DNA of 64,000 nt from Stutzerimonas stutzeri (GCF_038561965.1 NZ_CP139348.1:3596001-3660000), one strand, 5' to 3'; shown: positions 18,701 to 27,191, counted from the first letter of the stretch. The notes: a model not told the origin generated them from the letters alone. Numbers and translations are program-made.

Positions 18701-19463
18701 GCTGTAGCATCCGACTTCGAGAACCGAGGATGCCTTCCATCAGGTCGGTCAGGCGAAAGGCACCGTGCAGCGTTCCGACGAAGGCGCGCTGGCGCTCTTC
18801 CTCGGTGGTTACCGGGGCTGCCGCAGCATAGAAAGGAAAGAACAGCAGTACGCCGACCTGAACGTTTTGCTCGGTCTCCTGCTTGAGTCGCAGTGGACCG
18901 GTGAGCACTGGATTACCGCTGTCACGCGCACTGATGATTGCCTCACGGCGGGTTTCCTCGCTGAACAGGTCAAAACCGAGCACCCGCCGATTTCGCCAAT
19001 CAGTCGGGTGTATGTAGTCGGTCACAACGTACTCTTCCCGCTCCCCCAGCGGGTACATGCGAAAGCGTTCGCGCCCCGCACTGCGAATCTGGTTGATCAT
19101 GCCGGTCAGGGTTTCGGGAGTCGCATGGCGTGCTAGCGCAACGGCCTGGATGCCTGGATAGAAGTCTTGCAGCTGCAACTGGTCAGCGGCTCGCGCCCAA
19201 TCGTCTACCTTGACCTCGTCGCTACCCGCGACGACGCCGGCAAGCCCACGCAGCACCATTTCATAGGCACGCATCCGCTCTCGAAGGGTGTGTTCGATAT
19301 CATCGACGGCGAAGGTAAAGCGCTGCTCCTGCTCGACCTTACTGCGCTGCTCCTGGACGTGCCATTGCCAGCCAATCCATCCACCAAGCCCCGCCATAAG
19401 GGCCAGCGCGACCAATAATGGCAACCAGGACCTGCGGGAATGGAGAGCGGGACGATCATCCAT
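15744..19463 (-). CDS. CHASE-PAS hybrid histidine kinase with three receiver domains
   Basis: 1239 residues. TM1 (13-32), a periplasmic CHASE-like sensor (about 45-300), TM2 (313-336) and two PAS domains (about 350-460 and 468-590) precede the kinase core. HisKA has the phospho-histidine in MSHELRTPLN (H613), and HATPase spans 715-832 with DSGIGI and GGTGLGLAI. Three receivers follow with acceptor aspartates near D906 (AVILDILLP), D1026 (VLVIDHELQ) and D1161 (VLLDMNQLG). The middle receiver looks divergent. It probably feeds the downstream REC-PAS-GGDEF-EAL protein. The ligand is unknown; CHASE domains sense small extracytoplasmic molecules. Confidence 0.92.
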   Translation of the reverse strand: MDDRPALHSRRSWLPLLVALALMAGLGGWIGWQWHVQEQRSKVEQEQRFTFAVDDIEHTLRERMRAYEMVLRGLAGVVAGSDEVKVDDWARAADQLQLQDFYPGIQAVALARHATPETLTGMINQIRSAGRERFRMYPLGEREEYVVTDYIHPTDWRNRRVLGFDLFSEETRREAIISARDSGNPVLTGPLRLKQETEQNVQVGVLLFFPFYAAAAPVTTEEERQRAFVGTLHGAFRLTDLMEGILGSRSRMLQLQLFDAASPDSPLLAGRAPVSVDAKFQRIRNIYMYGRSWQLQVASTPEYEAVLRDNNRAFSLAAALTAAALFSLLIGGYLYLRERALRNSQALSLQLQEREARFRQLIEQLPVATVLCNSGGRIELANQSAGQLLGSSPDMLAGERVSRYVPGVLGEQVLRQLRETSQLELQAQREDGRPTPVAVSLTSFSHDDTLYYVLNLLDLQARKRDEERFRNVVEASPNAFVLVDFNGDIVIVNRQTELLFGYSRQELLGQPVEILLPEALREAHRGLRQGYAEHPEPRRMGSNRELFGRHRDGSALPVEIGLSPLRSGDEHLVQAVIIDISHRKAAERRLREQADQLAVANRYKSEFLANMSHELRTPLNSILILSDQLRQNGAGNLNDKQVRHADIIHRAGHELLELINDVLDLAKIESGRMQLKLEPLNLRELLTELDASLRPMAEKNGLALTINVEVNVPLVLSSDRARLQQILSNLLTNALKFTEKGQVELIVSYPPVEEGAGQTLQLQVRDSGIGIAKDQHERIFQAFQQIDGSISRHYGGTGLGLAITRQLVEVLGGQVSVDSELGQGATFTVVLPVATVSGEPAQSLLPPQPHRRGRGPGLLIIEDDADFASVVAEVGESHGFTSLICSTGEQGLEALRREHFAAVILDILLPDISGWQLHRELRGDERHQGMPVLIISCVPQPHDWHDDGSRYLVKPVAQAELERIFIELARHDHNPLRLLLVETDPRRRVLIRDYFERLGYSVTLAATGEAASLAYAEQPFPVLVIDHELQDGSGLDLLDALERLRSLRGVTVLLNSREPLTEAELQRLRRYSAVALSKEEDVERMGTLLRPGPAGTSPSPAASLQLAKPGQRVLLVDEDVRLIYTLTAQLDELGLQVVPTTNADEAIERFEEDAFDLVLLDMNQLGADGPDLAQRLKQGHDCQVPIIALVVAADGEVRERCVAAGADDVLAKPVEAAALLALLKHWLGLGTGAADAQEE

Positions 19464-19573
19464 TCGACCTCCTCTGTGCCACTACTGGCGTGCTATCGAA
19501 TTCAGATTCGAATAGTGCAGAGAGGTTCCATGGGAGGCAGCAGAAACGAATTAATGACGTCGGTATTTCGACA

Positions 19574-19600
19574 GTTGCAGGGCCATTGCAGCCCTGCAAC
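19574..19600 (-). terminator. Hairpin after the OmpA-like lipoprotein gene
   Basis: A perfect 9-bp stem (GTTGCAGGG / CCCTGCAAC) with a 9-nt loop begins 12 bp beyond the stop of the leftward OmpA-like gene. The T-tail in that direction is poor. Confidence 0.5.
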
Positions 19601-19612
19601 CTATTTTCGCGA

Positions 19613-20266
19613 TTACAACGGACGCAGATTGATCTCGACGCGACGGTTTTGCGCGCGGCCAGACGTGGTGTCGTTGCTGGCGATCGGTTGGCTAGGGCCC
19701 GCGCCGTACGAGGAAATCCGGGCAGGAGCTACGCCGTTGGAAGCCAGGTAAGAGGCCACGCTCTGCGCGCGACGGTTGGACAGATCCTGGTTCAGCTGCA
19801 GCGATCCGGTGCTATCGGTATGGCCAACGATATCCACGCCGTTCTTGTTGAACTCCTTGAACACCTGCACCAGGGAATTCAGCGTCGGGTAGAAGCTGCT
19901 GGAGATATCTGCCGAGTTGCTGGCAAAGGTGATATTGCCGGGCATGATCAGCGTCAGGTTGTCACCGTTGCGCTGCACCTGAACGCCAGTGCCTTGCAGG
20001 GTCTGGCGCAGCTTGGCTTCCTGAGTGTCGACGTAATAGCCATAGCCGCCGCCAGCAGCACCGCCAACCGCAGCACCGATCAACGCGCCCTTGGTGCGAT
20101 CCTTCTTGCTCGACGTTGCAGCGCCGATGACCGCCCCACTGACGGCACCAATACCGCCATAAACACCCGCTTTACCAGCCTGCTGCTCGCCGGTATACGG
20201 ATTGGTGGTGCAACCGACCAGCAGGGCGACGCCCGCAGCCAGAGCGGTCATGTTCAGCATTTTCAT
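19613..20266 (-). CDS. OmpA-family lipoprotein with glycine zipper
   Basis: 217 residues. The signal peptide ends in a lipobox, ALLVGC, so Cys19 would be lipidated. A glycine-zipper segment at about 37-78 (GGIGAVSGAVIGAATS..KGALIGAAVGGAAGGGYGYY) may insert in the membrane. The OmpA C-terminal domain (105-215) has DIVGHTDSTGS and the NRRAQSVASYL helix, which bind peptidoglycan. It resembles YfiB/YiaD-type proteins that tether the outer membrane to the wall. AGGAAGTAAC precedes the ATG. Its partner genes are not obvious from the context. Confidence 0.92.
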   Translation of the reverse strand: MKMLNMTALAAGVALLVGCTTNPYTGEQQAGKAGVYGGIGAVSGAVIGAATSSKKDRTKGALIGAAVGGAAGGGYGYYVDTQEAKLRQTLQGTGVQVQRNGDNLTLIMPGNITFASNSADISSSFYPTLNSLVQVFKEFNKNGVDIVGHTDSTGSLQLNQDLSNRRAQSVASYLASNGVAPARISSYGAGPSQPIASNDTTSGRAQNRRVEINLRPL

Positions 20267-20404
20267 AGTTACTTCCTTTTCTCGTCAGTTACCAGGGCAG
20301 ACCCTAGCCCTTGCGAGCGCAGCCCTGAATGCGGCGCAAGATTACCATCGACCACCACGCAGGGTAGGAACGGTGCAACAGATCCCGTCCAACGGCGCGG
20401 CAAA

Positions 20405-21049
20405 TCAGGCGCGCACGAACGGATTATCACGCATTTCGTCACCCAGCCGGGTGTCCGGGCCATGGCCAGTGACCACGGTGGCATCTTCGTCGAGTGAATA
20501 GAGCCGCTGCTTGATGGAACGCTCGATGCTGGCGTAGTCGCCGCCCCACAGATCCGTGCGCCCGATTCCGCGACGGAACAAGGTATCGCCGGCGATCAGC
20601 AGTTTGGCATCGGCGAACCAGAAGCTCATCGAGCCGGGAGTATGCCCCGGTGTGTGCAACGCCACACCGCAGCCACAAGCGAGCTCTTCATCATCGGCGA
20701 GCCATTGATCCGGGGCGGGGACCGGCGCGTAAGGCACGCCAAACATGCGGCACTGCATTTCAAGGTTGTCCCAGAGGAACTGATCGGCCTTGTGCAGATG
20801 GAGCGTGGCGCCAGTCTTCTCCTTCATCGCCCCAGAGGCCAAGAAGTGATCCAGATGCGCATGGGTATGGATGATGCTGACCACTTTCAGGCCTTTGGCA
20901 TCCAGTCGCGCCATGATCAGTTCAGGATCACCGCCCGGATCGACCACGATGGCCTTCTTGCTCACGGGGTCGCCAATGATCGTACAGTTGCACTGCAAAG
21001 GCCCGACGGGAAAGGTTTCGCGGATCAGCAGCGAGGGAATGACGGCCAT
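20405..21049 (-). CDS. MBL-fold metallo-hydrolase (glyoxalase II-like)
   Basis: 214 residues from MAVIPSLLIRETFPVGPLQCNCTIIGD. The metal-binding motif is HTHAHLDH. Other ligands are in HTPGHTPGS, AGDTLF and the terminal VVTGHGPDT. Size and motif order fit the small YcbL/glyoxalase-II-like hydrolases that cleave thioester or related bonds. The ATG at 21049 was chosen because the first beta strand begins there; the upstream extension is not conserved-looking. The substrate is not predictable. Confidence 0.9.
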   Translation of the reverse strand: MAVIPSLLIRETFPVGPLQCNCTIIGDPVSKKAIVVDPGGDPELIMARLDAKGLKVVSIIHTHAHLDHFLASGAMKEKTGATLHLHKADQFLWDNLEMQCRMFGVPYAPVPAPDQWLADDEELACGCGVALHTPGHTPGSMSFWFADAKLLIAGDTLFRRGIGRTDLWGGDYASIERSIKQRLYSLDEDATVVTGHGPDTRLGDEMRDNPFVRA

Positions 21050-21250
21050 GAGGTCCTCTGTTTCGGCAGTGTCTTGCTGCGCCAACGCGCAGCGGTTGCC
21101 GATTGTGACATTGGCTGATGACCTATGGCTGATCCGATGTGGTCCGGATTTACGCCCAGCGCGAGCTGGAACTGCTCGGGCCAGCGGCAAACACTGGACA
21201 CCCGGCGGAGCCACCTACGGCCCGCCGAGCGCTGGAGCAGTGAGAGCCGC

Positions 21251-22936
21251 TCAGCTGGTCGAGGTCTGCTGGGTATCGCCTTCGTCCTGCCAACGGGCGA
21301 TCTCGCTACGGATGCGCTTCTTGTCCAGCTTGCCAACGCTGGTCTTGGGGATTTCCGAAACCACGGCGATCTGCTGCGGGATCGCCCATTTGTTGAGATG
21401 CCCTTCCGCCACCGCCGGCTCGAGGAAGGTCCGTAGCTGGTCGGCGTTCAGCTCGCAACCCTCGGCCAGCACCACCAGGGCTAACGGCCGCTCGCCCCAG
21501 CGCTCGTCCGGCACACCGACAACCGCTACGTCGCGCACCGCCTCGTGACGGCTGATCAATCCTTCGAGGGTCAACGACGACAACCATTCACCACCGGTCT
21601 TGATAACGTCTTTGATGCGGTCGCGGATCTCGATATTGGCCATCTCGTCGATCACCGCGACGTCGCCTGTGTGCAGCCAACCGCCGGCCCACAGCTCTTC
21701 GCTTTTCTCCGGCTCGTTGTAATAGCCCTGGGTCAGCCAGGGCGCACGCAATACCAGTTCGCCCTGTGACGTACCGTCTGCCGGGAGAAAGCTGCCATCA
21801 GCGGCCTGGATGGCCGCATCTACCAGTACCACCGGGACGCCGGCCTTGAGATGGAATGTGCTGCGGGTGTCCTCGTCGGCCTCCAGCAACTCGTCGTTGA
21901 TGTGGGCACCGGAGATCAGCGGGCAAGTCTCAGACATGCCATAAGCGGCGATCAGGTTCATGCCGGAGGCCTTGGCCTGATCGTACAGTCCGCGGGTCAG
22001 AGCACTGCCGCCGATGGTGATCTTCCAGCCATTGAAATCCGTACCTTGCGCCGCCTTGGCGTTGAGCAGCATCTGCACGATGGTCGGCACGCAATGGGAA
22101 AACGTCACCTGCTCACGCCGCCACAGATCGATCAGGTACTCAGGATCGTAACGCCCTGGATAAACCTGCTTGAGCCCGAGCATGGTGGCGACGTAAGGCA
22201 GGCCCCAGGCGTGCACATGGAACATTGGCGTAATCGGCATATAGACGTCGCCCGAGCCCATCAGCTGCGGATTTTCCCGGCAACCGACGGTGACGGCCGC
22301 CGCCAGGGTGTGCAGCACCAGCTGGCGATGGGTGAAGTACACGCCCTTGGGGTTGCCGGTCGTACCGGTGGTGTAGAACGTCGTGGCGACCGAGTCCTCG
22401 TCGAAATCGGGAAAGTCATAGCTCGGGGCGGCCGCGGCCAGCAGGCTTTCGTATTCCCCAATGCAATCTGGCAGGCCGACATCGTGTTCGGCGCCATCGG
22501 TGAGCAGCAGCGTCTTCTGCACAGTGGTCAGCTGGCCGGCGATCGCCTGGTACAGCGGCACGAACTCGCTATTGACCAGCACAAAGCGGTCGTCGGCGTG
22601 GTTCATCGTGTAGAGGATCTGATCCGGCGAGAGCCGCACGTTAATGGTGTGCACCACAGCGCCAATCATCGGAATGGCGAACATGCATTCGAGATAGCGA
22701 TGGCTGTCCCAATCCATCACCGCCACGGTATCGCCCGCCTTGACGCCAGCATCGATCAGCACGTTGGCCAACCGGGCCACACGCTGGTTGAGGGTGCGGT
22801 AGTCGTAACGCAGCTGGTCGCGGTAGACGATTTCGCGATTGCGCTCGTAGCGCACACCGGACAACAGCAGGCGCTTGATCAGCAGAGGATACTGATAGGC
22901 GTTTGCCGCGGGCTTGATCACACGGGTCTGCAGCAT
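21251..22936 (-). CDS. Fatty-acid/medium-chain acyl-CoA ligase
   Basis: 561 residues of the ANL adenylating superfamily. The phosphate-binding loop is TTFYTTGTTGNPKG. Further motifs are AYGMSETCP, ELVLRAPWLTQGYYN, the hinge WLHTGDVAVID..IEIRDRIKDVIKTGGEW, and the C-terminal catalytic lysine in KTSVGKLDKKRIR. It forms acyl-CoA from a free acid, ATP and CoA, most like AlkK/DmdB-type medium-chain ligases. The start MLQTRVIKP at 22936 with AGGA upstream was chosen over an upstream frame start. It is probably monocistronic. Confidence 0.9.
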   Translation of the reverse strand: MLQTRVIKPAANAYQYPLLIKRLLLSGVRYERNREIVYRDQLRYDYRTLNQRVARLANVLIDAGVKAGDTVAVMDWDSHRYLECMFAIPMIGAVVHTINVRLSPDQILYTMNHADDRFVLVNSEFVPLYQAIAGQLTTVQKTLLLTDGAEHDVGLPDCIGEYESLLAAAAPSYDFPDFDEDSVATTFYTTGTTGNPKGVYFTHRQLVLHTLAAAVTVGCRENPQLMGSGDVYMPITPMFHVHAWGLPYVATMLGLKQVYPGRYDPEYLIDLWRREQVTFSHCVPTIVQMLLNAKAAQGTDFNGWKITIGGSALTRGLYDQAKASGMNLIAAYGMSETCPLISGAHINDELLEADEDTRSTFHLKAGVPVVLVDAAIQAADGSFLPADGTSQGELVLRAPWLTQGYYNEPEKSEELWAGGWLHTGDVAVIDEMANIEIRDRIKDVIKTGGEWLSSLTLEGLISRHEAVRDVAVVGVPDERWGERPLALVVLAEGCELNADQLRTFLEPAVAEGHLNKWAIPQQIAVVSEIPKTSVGKLDKKRIRSEIARWQDEGDTQQTSTS

Positions 22937-23041
22937 GGGGCCATCCTGTTCTTGTTGGAGTTGTAAGCTGCACTCTAGAGCGTCCGACTCCATGCAAAAT
23001 CAGTCCAAAGGATTATTTTCCCCCGTGGCTCGTTACAGGCT

Positions 23042-23671
23042 TTAACCGATCTCGCTCACCGCCAGACGCACACCGAGGCCGATCAGCACCGCGCCGGTCA
23101 ACCGATCAAACCAATGGCCCATCCGCGCAAAGCCAGCGCGCACGCGGCCTCGGCTGAACAACCAAGCCACCAGCAGGAACCACAGCGCGGTGGCGCCGGC
23201 GAGATAGACGCCGTAGCCGGCCTGCACCAGCAGCGGTGTATCGGGGCTGATCACGACGGTGAATAGCGAAAGGAAGAACAGCGTGGCCTTGGGATTCAGG
23301 CCATTGGTGACGAAACCGACAACAAACGCCTGCCACGCCGAACGTTGCGCACGCGCATTCTCCTCACCCGTCACATCTAGGCTCATGGGCCGCGCTCGCA
23401 GCGCCCGCCAGCCGAGATAGAGCAGATAGCCGGCCGCCAGCCACTTGAATAGGTTGAACAGCACAATCGACTGCGAGACGATCAGGCCAATGCCGAGCAG
23501 GGAATAGGCGACATGGACGAATATCCCGCAGCCGACACCCAAGGCAGTCCAGCTTCCGACACGTCGGCCTTGGGTCACGCTTTCGCGCACCACCACCGCA
23601 AAATCCGGTCCGGGGCTCGCCACTGCGAGTAGATGCACCAGCGCCACGGTCATAAATTCCATCCAATACAC
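23042..23671 (-). CDS. LysE/RhtB family amino-acid exporter
   Basis: 209 residues with about six hydrophobic segments. AVASPGPDFAVVVRESVTQGRRVG is the family's N-terminal signature, and GFVTNGLNPKATLFFLSLF is the conserved central block. Such proteins export amino acids such as threonine, homoserine or lysine. The start is a GTG at 23671 with GAGGAG eight bases before it; the next ATG is three codons further. It is divergent from the 2-hydroxyacid dehydrogenase gene. The substrate is uncertain. Confidence 0.9.
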   Translation of the reverse strand: MYWMEFMTVALVHLLAVASPGPDFAVVVRESVTQGRRVGSWTALGVGCGIFVHVAYSLLGIGLIVSQSIVLFNLFKWLAAGYLLYLGWRALRARPMSLDVTGEENARAQRSAWQAFVVGFVTNGLNPKATLFFLSLFTVVISPDTPLLVQAGYGVYLAGATALWFLLVAWLFSRGRVRAGFARMGHWFDRLTGAVLIGLGVRLAVSEIG

Positions 23672-23740
23672 AATCCGCTCTCCTCATTACGCCGGGCCAC
23701 ATTGTCGGCCAGCTCCAGCTTCTTCGAAAAGGTACAGTTG

Positions 23741-24700
23741 ATGCCCAATCGCGCCGTTTTTCTCGACCTCTCTCCCCTCGAACAAGGCGATCTCGACCTC
23801 GACCCATTGCGGAACGCTTTCAGCGAACTCGTCTGCCATGAGCAAAGCACAACCGACCAGATCGTCGAGCGCTTGCAGGGCGCCAAGGTCGCAATCGTCA
23901 ACAAGGTCTCCCTCACGGCCGAAACCCTGGCCGCCTGCCCCGAGCTGAAGCTCATCCTGGTCTCGGCCACCGGTGTCAACAACATCGACCTGCAGGCCGC
24001 TCGCGAGCGAGGCATCGTGGTCAGCAACTGCCAGGCCTACGGCACACCCACCGTCGCCCAGCACACATTGATGCTGCTGCTGGCGCTGGCTACGCGATTA
24101 CCCGATTACCAGGCCGCCGTCGCCCGTGGGCGCTGGCAGGAAAGCGGACAGTTCTGCCTGCTGGACTTTCCCATCGTCGAGCTGGAGGGCAAGACCCTCG
24201 GCCTGCTCGGCCACGGCGAACTCGGCAGCGCCGTAGCCAGGCTGGCGGAAGCATTCGGCATGCGCGTGCTGGTCGGCAATCTGCCGGGCCGGCCGAAGCG
24301 CCCGGAGCGTCTGGACCTGGACGACCTGCTGCCACAGGTGGACGCGCTCACGCTGCATTGCCCACTGACGGAGCAGACGCGCAACCTCATTGGCGAGCGC
24401 GAGCTGCAGCTGATGAAACCAACCGCCTTTCTGATCAACGCCGCGCGGGGCGGTCTGGTCGACGAACAGGCATTGGCCGATGCCCTGCGCCGCGGTCACC
24501 TGGGTGGTGCTGCCACTGACGTGCTGACCAGCGAGCCGCCACGGGACGATAACCCCCTGCTGGCGCCTGATCTGCCGCGGCTGATCATCACCCCGCACAG
24601 CGCCTGGGGCAGCCGCGAAGCGCGTCAGCGCATCGTTGTCCAGCTGGCCGAGAATGCCACGGCCTTCTTTGCCGGCGCCCCGCTGCGCCAGGTCAACTGA
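23741..24700 (+). CDS. D-2-hydroxyacid dehydrogenase
   Basis: 319 residues from MPNRAVFLDLSPLEQGDLDLDPL. The NAD-binding motif is GKTLGLLGHGELGSAVARLAEAFGMRV. The catalytic residues are in NAARGGLVDEQAL (Arg region), EPPRDDNPLL (Glu) and TPHSAWGS (His). It most resembles glycerate dehydrogenase/hydroxypyruvate reductase enzymes. The start at 23741 gives the family length; the frame is open upstream over the divergent LysE promoter. rsmC follows 92 bp later. Confidence 0.92.
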   Translation: MPNRAVFLDLSPLEQGDLDLDPLRNAFSELVCHEQSTTDQIVERLQGAKVAIVNKVSLTAETLAACPELKLILVSATGVNNIDLQAARERGIVVSNCQAYGTPTVAQHTLMLLLALATRLPDYQAAVARGRWQESGQFCLLDFPIVELEGKTLGLLGHGELGSAVARLAEAFGMRVLVGNLPGRPKRPERLDLDDLLPQVDALTLHCPLTEQTRNLIGERELQLMKPTAFLINAARGGLVDEQALADALRRGHLGGAATDVLTSEPPRDDNPLLAPDLPRLIITPHSAWGSREARQRIVVQLAENATAFFAGAPLRQVN

Positions 24701-24792
24701 GCGAAGCGACTCAGGGCAGCCATGCCGCTGCCCTGAGCTTGCGAGCAGAGGTCCAGGGCCCTAAGCTCGCCGACTTTTTCAGGGAGACGCTC

Positions 24793-25791
24793 ATGGACCC
24801 TCGAAGCGAAGTACTGCTGCGTCACGCCGAGCTGTTTCAAGGCCGGCTGCTGCTGGCCGGGCTGCCTGCTGACGACCTGCTGGGCCAGCTACAGGGCGCC
24901 GTCGGCTGGAGCTGGCATGCCGGCGATCAACAACTGCTGGATAAGCGCTTCAGCGGGCGCTGCAGCTTCGGCGTCGCCCCGCCGCGCGGCGATTTCGACG
25001 CCGCCGTGCTGTTCCTGCCGAAATCCCGCGAACTGACCGACTACCTACTGCAGGCGCTGGCTGCGCGTCTCGAAGGCCGCCCGCTGTATCTGGTCGGGGA
25101 AAAACGTGCAGGCGTCGAGCGTGCCGCGAAACAACTGAGCAGCCTCGGCCGAGCCCGCAAACTCGACAGCGCCCGCCACTGCCAGCTGTGGCAGGTCGAG
25201 ATTGAAAAGGCGCCGGCCGCGCCGGAGCTCGATGCACTGGCTCACCATTTCACGCTGGAGCTGGAAGACGGACCGCTGCAGGTGATCAGCCTGCCAGGCG
25301 TATTCAGCCATGGTCGACTGGACGTCGGCAGCTCGCTGCTACTCGAGCACCTCGATAATCTACCCGGTGGCCGCGTACTCGATTTCGGCTGCGGCGCTGG
25401 CATTCTCGGTGCCACGCTCAAGCGCCGTTACCCGCAAAGCGAGCTGGTGCTGCTGGACGTCGACGCCTTTGCCGTCGAAAGCAGTCGCCGGACGCTTGCC
25501 GCCAATGGGCTCGAAGGCGAAGTGATTGCTGGCGATGGCATCGACGCCGCACCACGCCAGTTGGCGGCAATTGTCAGCAACCCACCATTCCACCAAGGCG
25601 TGCACACCCACTACCAGGCAAGCGAGACGCTAATCGAGCGAGCCGCCGAACACCTGCTGAGCGGTGGCGAGCTACGTTTGGTAGCCAACGCGTTTCTCCG
25701 CTATCCGCCTCTGATCGAGCAACACCTCGGCGCCTGCCAGAGCATCGTCGAGCGCAACGGATTTCGTATCTACCGCGCCGTGCGTCCTTGA
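24793..25791 (+). CDS. rsmC: 16S rRNA (guanine-1207-N2)-methyltransferase RsmC
   Basis: 332 residues with the duplicated RsmC layout. A degenerate N-terminal methyltransferase-like domain (1-160) precedes the catalytic domain (165-330). The SAM-binding loop is VLDFGCGAGILGATL, and the catalytic motif NPPFHQG is typical of N2-guanine methylation. It methylates G1207 of 16S rRNA in the 30S subunit. GGGAGACGCTC precedes the ATG at 24793. Confidence 0.94.
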   Translation: MDPRSEVLLRHAELFQGRLLLAGLPADDLLGQLQGAVGWSWHAGDQQLLDKRFSGRCSFGVAPPRGDFDAAVLFLPKSRELTDYLLQALAARLEGRPLYLVGEKRAGVERAAKQLSSLGRARKLDSARHCQLWQVEIEKAPAAPELDALAHHFTLELEDGPLQVISLPGVFSHGRLDVGSSLLLEHLDNLPGGRVLDFGCGAGILGATLKRRYPQSELVLLDVDAFAVESSRRTLAANGLEGEVIAGDGIDAAPRQLAAIVSNPPFHQGVHTHYQASETLIERAAEHLLSGGELRLVANAFLRYPPLIEQHLGACQSIVERNGFRIYRAVRP

Positions 25792-25842
25792 GGCGTGCGA
25801 CCGGCGGTTGCACCAGCCGGCCGGTTGCGGCAAACTCGCCGC

Positions 25843-26039
25843 CGTCCTTGGGGGAGTAGTCTCCGACGAGCGCCCTGCTCGTCCGGCATGCGTCAACATA
25901 CTTGGTCCGCAGACCATGGCGCATGCGACCGGCCAGCGCGTAACGATACGCCAGGCCAGGTTTGACAAGACCCATGACATGTACACCTGACCCGGGCGGG
26001 CAGGCTGCGCATGTCATGGTGAATCTGTCGACCCGCCCT
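25843..26039 (+). promoter_or_regulatory. yybP-ykoY manganese riboswitch with expression platform
   Basis: The conserved GGGGAGTAG follows a P1 strand GTCCTTG at 25844-25850 and pairs later with CAAGAC at 25966-25971. Inside are a hairpin GACGAGC-GCCCT-GCTCGTC and a second arm GCATGCG...CGCATGC. The second arm carries the CAACATACTTGG loop and an inner GGTC-CGCA-GACC stem, as expected of the Mn2+-sensing yybP-ykoY class. Downstream, CCATGACATG (25972-25981) can pair with CATGTCATGG (26010-26019). GGGCGGG (25994-26000) can instead pair with CCCGCCC (26032-26038), which abuts the AAAGGA ribosome-binding site. The two helices cross, so they are alternatives. No T-tract is seen, which suggests translational control. 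Confidence 0.88.
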
Positions 26040-26052
26040 AAAGGAATGCCGC

Positions 26053-26640
26053 TTGGAATCGTTTTTCGTCCCTACCCTGATCGTTGCTCTCGCGGAAATT
26101 GGCGATAAGACGCAGCTGCTCGCACTGCTGCTGGCGGCGCGCTATCGCCGGCCGTGGCCGATCATCTGGGGTATCGTCGTCGCAACCCTGGCCAACCATG
26201 CCGCTGCCGGCGCGCTTGGCAGCTGGGTCTCGAGCATGGTCTCGCCGGTGGTACTGAGCTGGGTGCTGGCCGCGAGTTTCGCCGCGGTCGCGCTGTGGAC
26301 ACTGGTGCCGGACAAACTGGATGACGACGATGCCAAGCTGGGTCGCGGGTATGGACCCTTCGTTGCCACCACCGTCGCCTTCTTCATTGCCGAAATGGGT
26401 GACAAGACCCAGGTCGCCACTGTGATGCTCGCTGCGCAGTATCCGGACTTCGTGCTGGTCATCCTCGGCACCACGGTCGGCATGCTGCTCGCCAACGTAC
26501 CGGTCGTCCTGGCCAGCCATTTCGCGGCCGATCGGCTGCCGTTGACGCTGATCCGGCGTGTCGCAGCAGCCGGCTTCGCGATCCTGGCGCTTTACGCCGG
26601 TTATCAGGCGCTGACCATGAGCACTATTGTCTCAGGCTGA
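26053..26640 (+). CDS. TMEM165/GDT1 (UPF0016) family membrane protein, likely Mn2+ exporter
   Basis: 195 residues with six hydrophobic segments. It has the duplicated family motif twice: ALAEIGDKTQLLALLLAARY near the start and FIAEMGDKTQVATVMLAAQY at about residues 112-131. The acidic ExGDKTQ motifs bind Mn2+ or Ca2+. The start is TTG at 26053, placed eight bases after AAGGA; no in-frame ATG fits. A yybP-ykoY riboswitch lies immediately upstream, which strongly supports a role in manganese efflux. Confidence 0.93.
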   Translation: MESFFVPTLIVALAEIGDKTQLLALLLAARYRRPWPIIWGIVVATLANHAAAGALGSWVSSMVSPVVLSWVLAASFAAVALWTLVPDKLDDDDAKLGRGYGPFVATTVAFFIAEMGDKTQVATVMLAAQYPDFVLVILGTTVGMLLANVPVVLASHFAADRLPLTLIRRVAAAGFAILALYAGYQALTMSTIVSG

Positions 26641-26725
26641 TACGCAGCGCAAATCTGCGTATTCGGGGAGCTGATAGAGTGCGCTACCGCAGCGCACCAT
26701 CAGCGCCCCGAGGAGAATAGGCTGC

Positions 26726-27169
26726 ATGTCAGCGGATGGACGCAAGAAACGAGTCTGCAACCATATCGATCTGAGCTGGAACAAGGGCCGGCTGGCCCTC
26801 TCCGAACAGATGCAGAGCAAATACTTCGCCTACAAAGGCTCACTCATTGGCCAGCCGCTGAACAGCGCAGGCTTCGCCGAACTCGTGCGTAACGTGCGTG
26901 CGGCCATGCCGGATCTGGAAGTGGTGGTGGATGAGTGCATCTGCGAGGGACACAAAGTAGTCACCTCAAGCACCGTGATGGGCACGCTGGCCACACCGTT
27001 ATTCGGCTACTCGATTACCGACAAGATTCTCGCGATTGCCGTGGTGAGTGTCTGGACCCTCAGCCCCGCCGGGGACATCGAGGAAATCCATACGCTCATC
27101 GACCTCGAGGGCGTGCATCAGCAACTGGGTATCGAAACACCTCTTTCAACGCTGCTGTCGCCGGCCTGA
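26726..27169 (+). CDS. SnoaL-like / ester cyclase family protein
   Basis: 147 residues. The layout resembles SnoaL-like proteins of the NTF2 fold: an N-terminal helix pair, VRNVRAAMPDLEVVVDECICEGHKVVTSSTVMGT in the middle and a C-terminal IEEIHTLIDLEGVHQQLG. These small cone-shaped proteins have diverse or unknown substrates. AGGAG lies about ten bases before the ATG. It stands alone between the TMEM165 gene and the convergent M48 protease gene. The family call is moderate and function is unknown. Confidence 0.6.
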   Translation: MSADGRKKRVCNHIDLSWNKGRLALSEQMQSKYFAYKGSLIGQPLNSAGFAELVRNVRAAMPDLEVVVDECICEGHKVVTSSTVMGTLATPLFGYSITDKILAIAVVSVWTLSPAGDIEEIHTLIDLEGVHQQLGIETPLSTLLSPA

Positions 27170-27191
27170 GCGGACGGCGACACGGCATTGC

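Noticed and set aside
21851..22966. A 371-codon + strand frame antisense to the acyl-CoA ligase
   Set aside because: It mirrors a well-supported gene and has no family signature.
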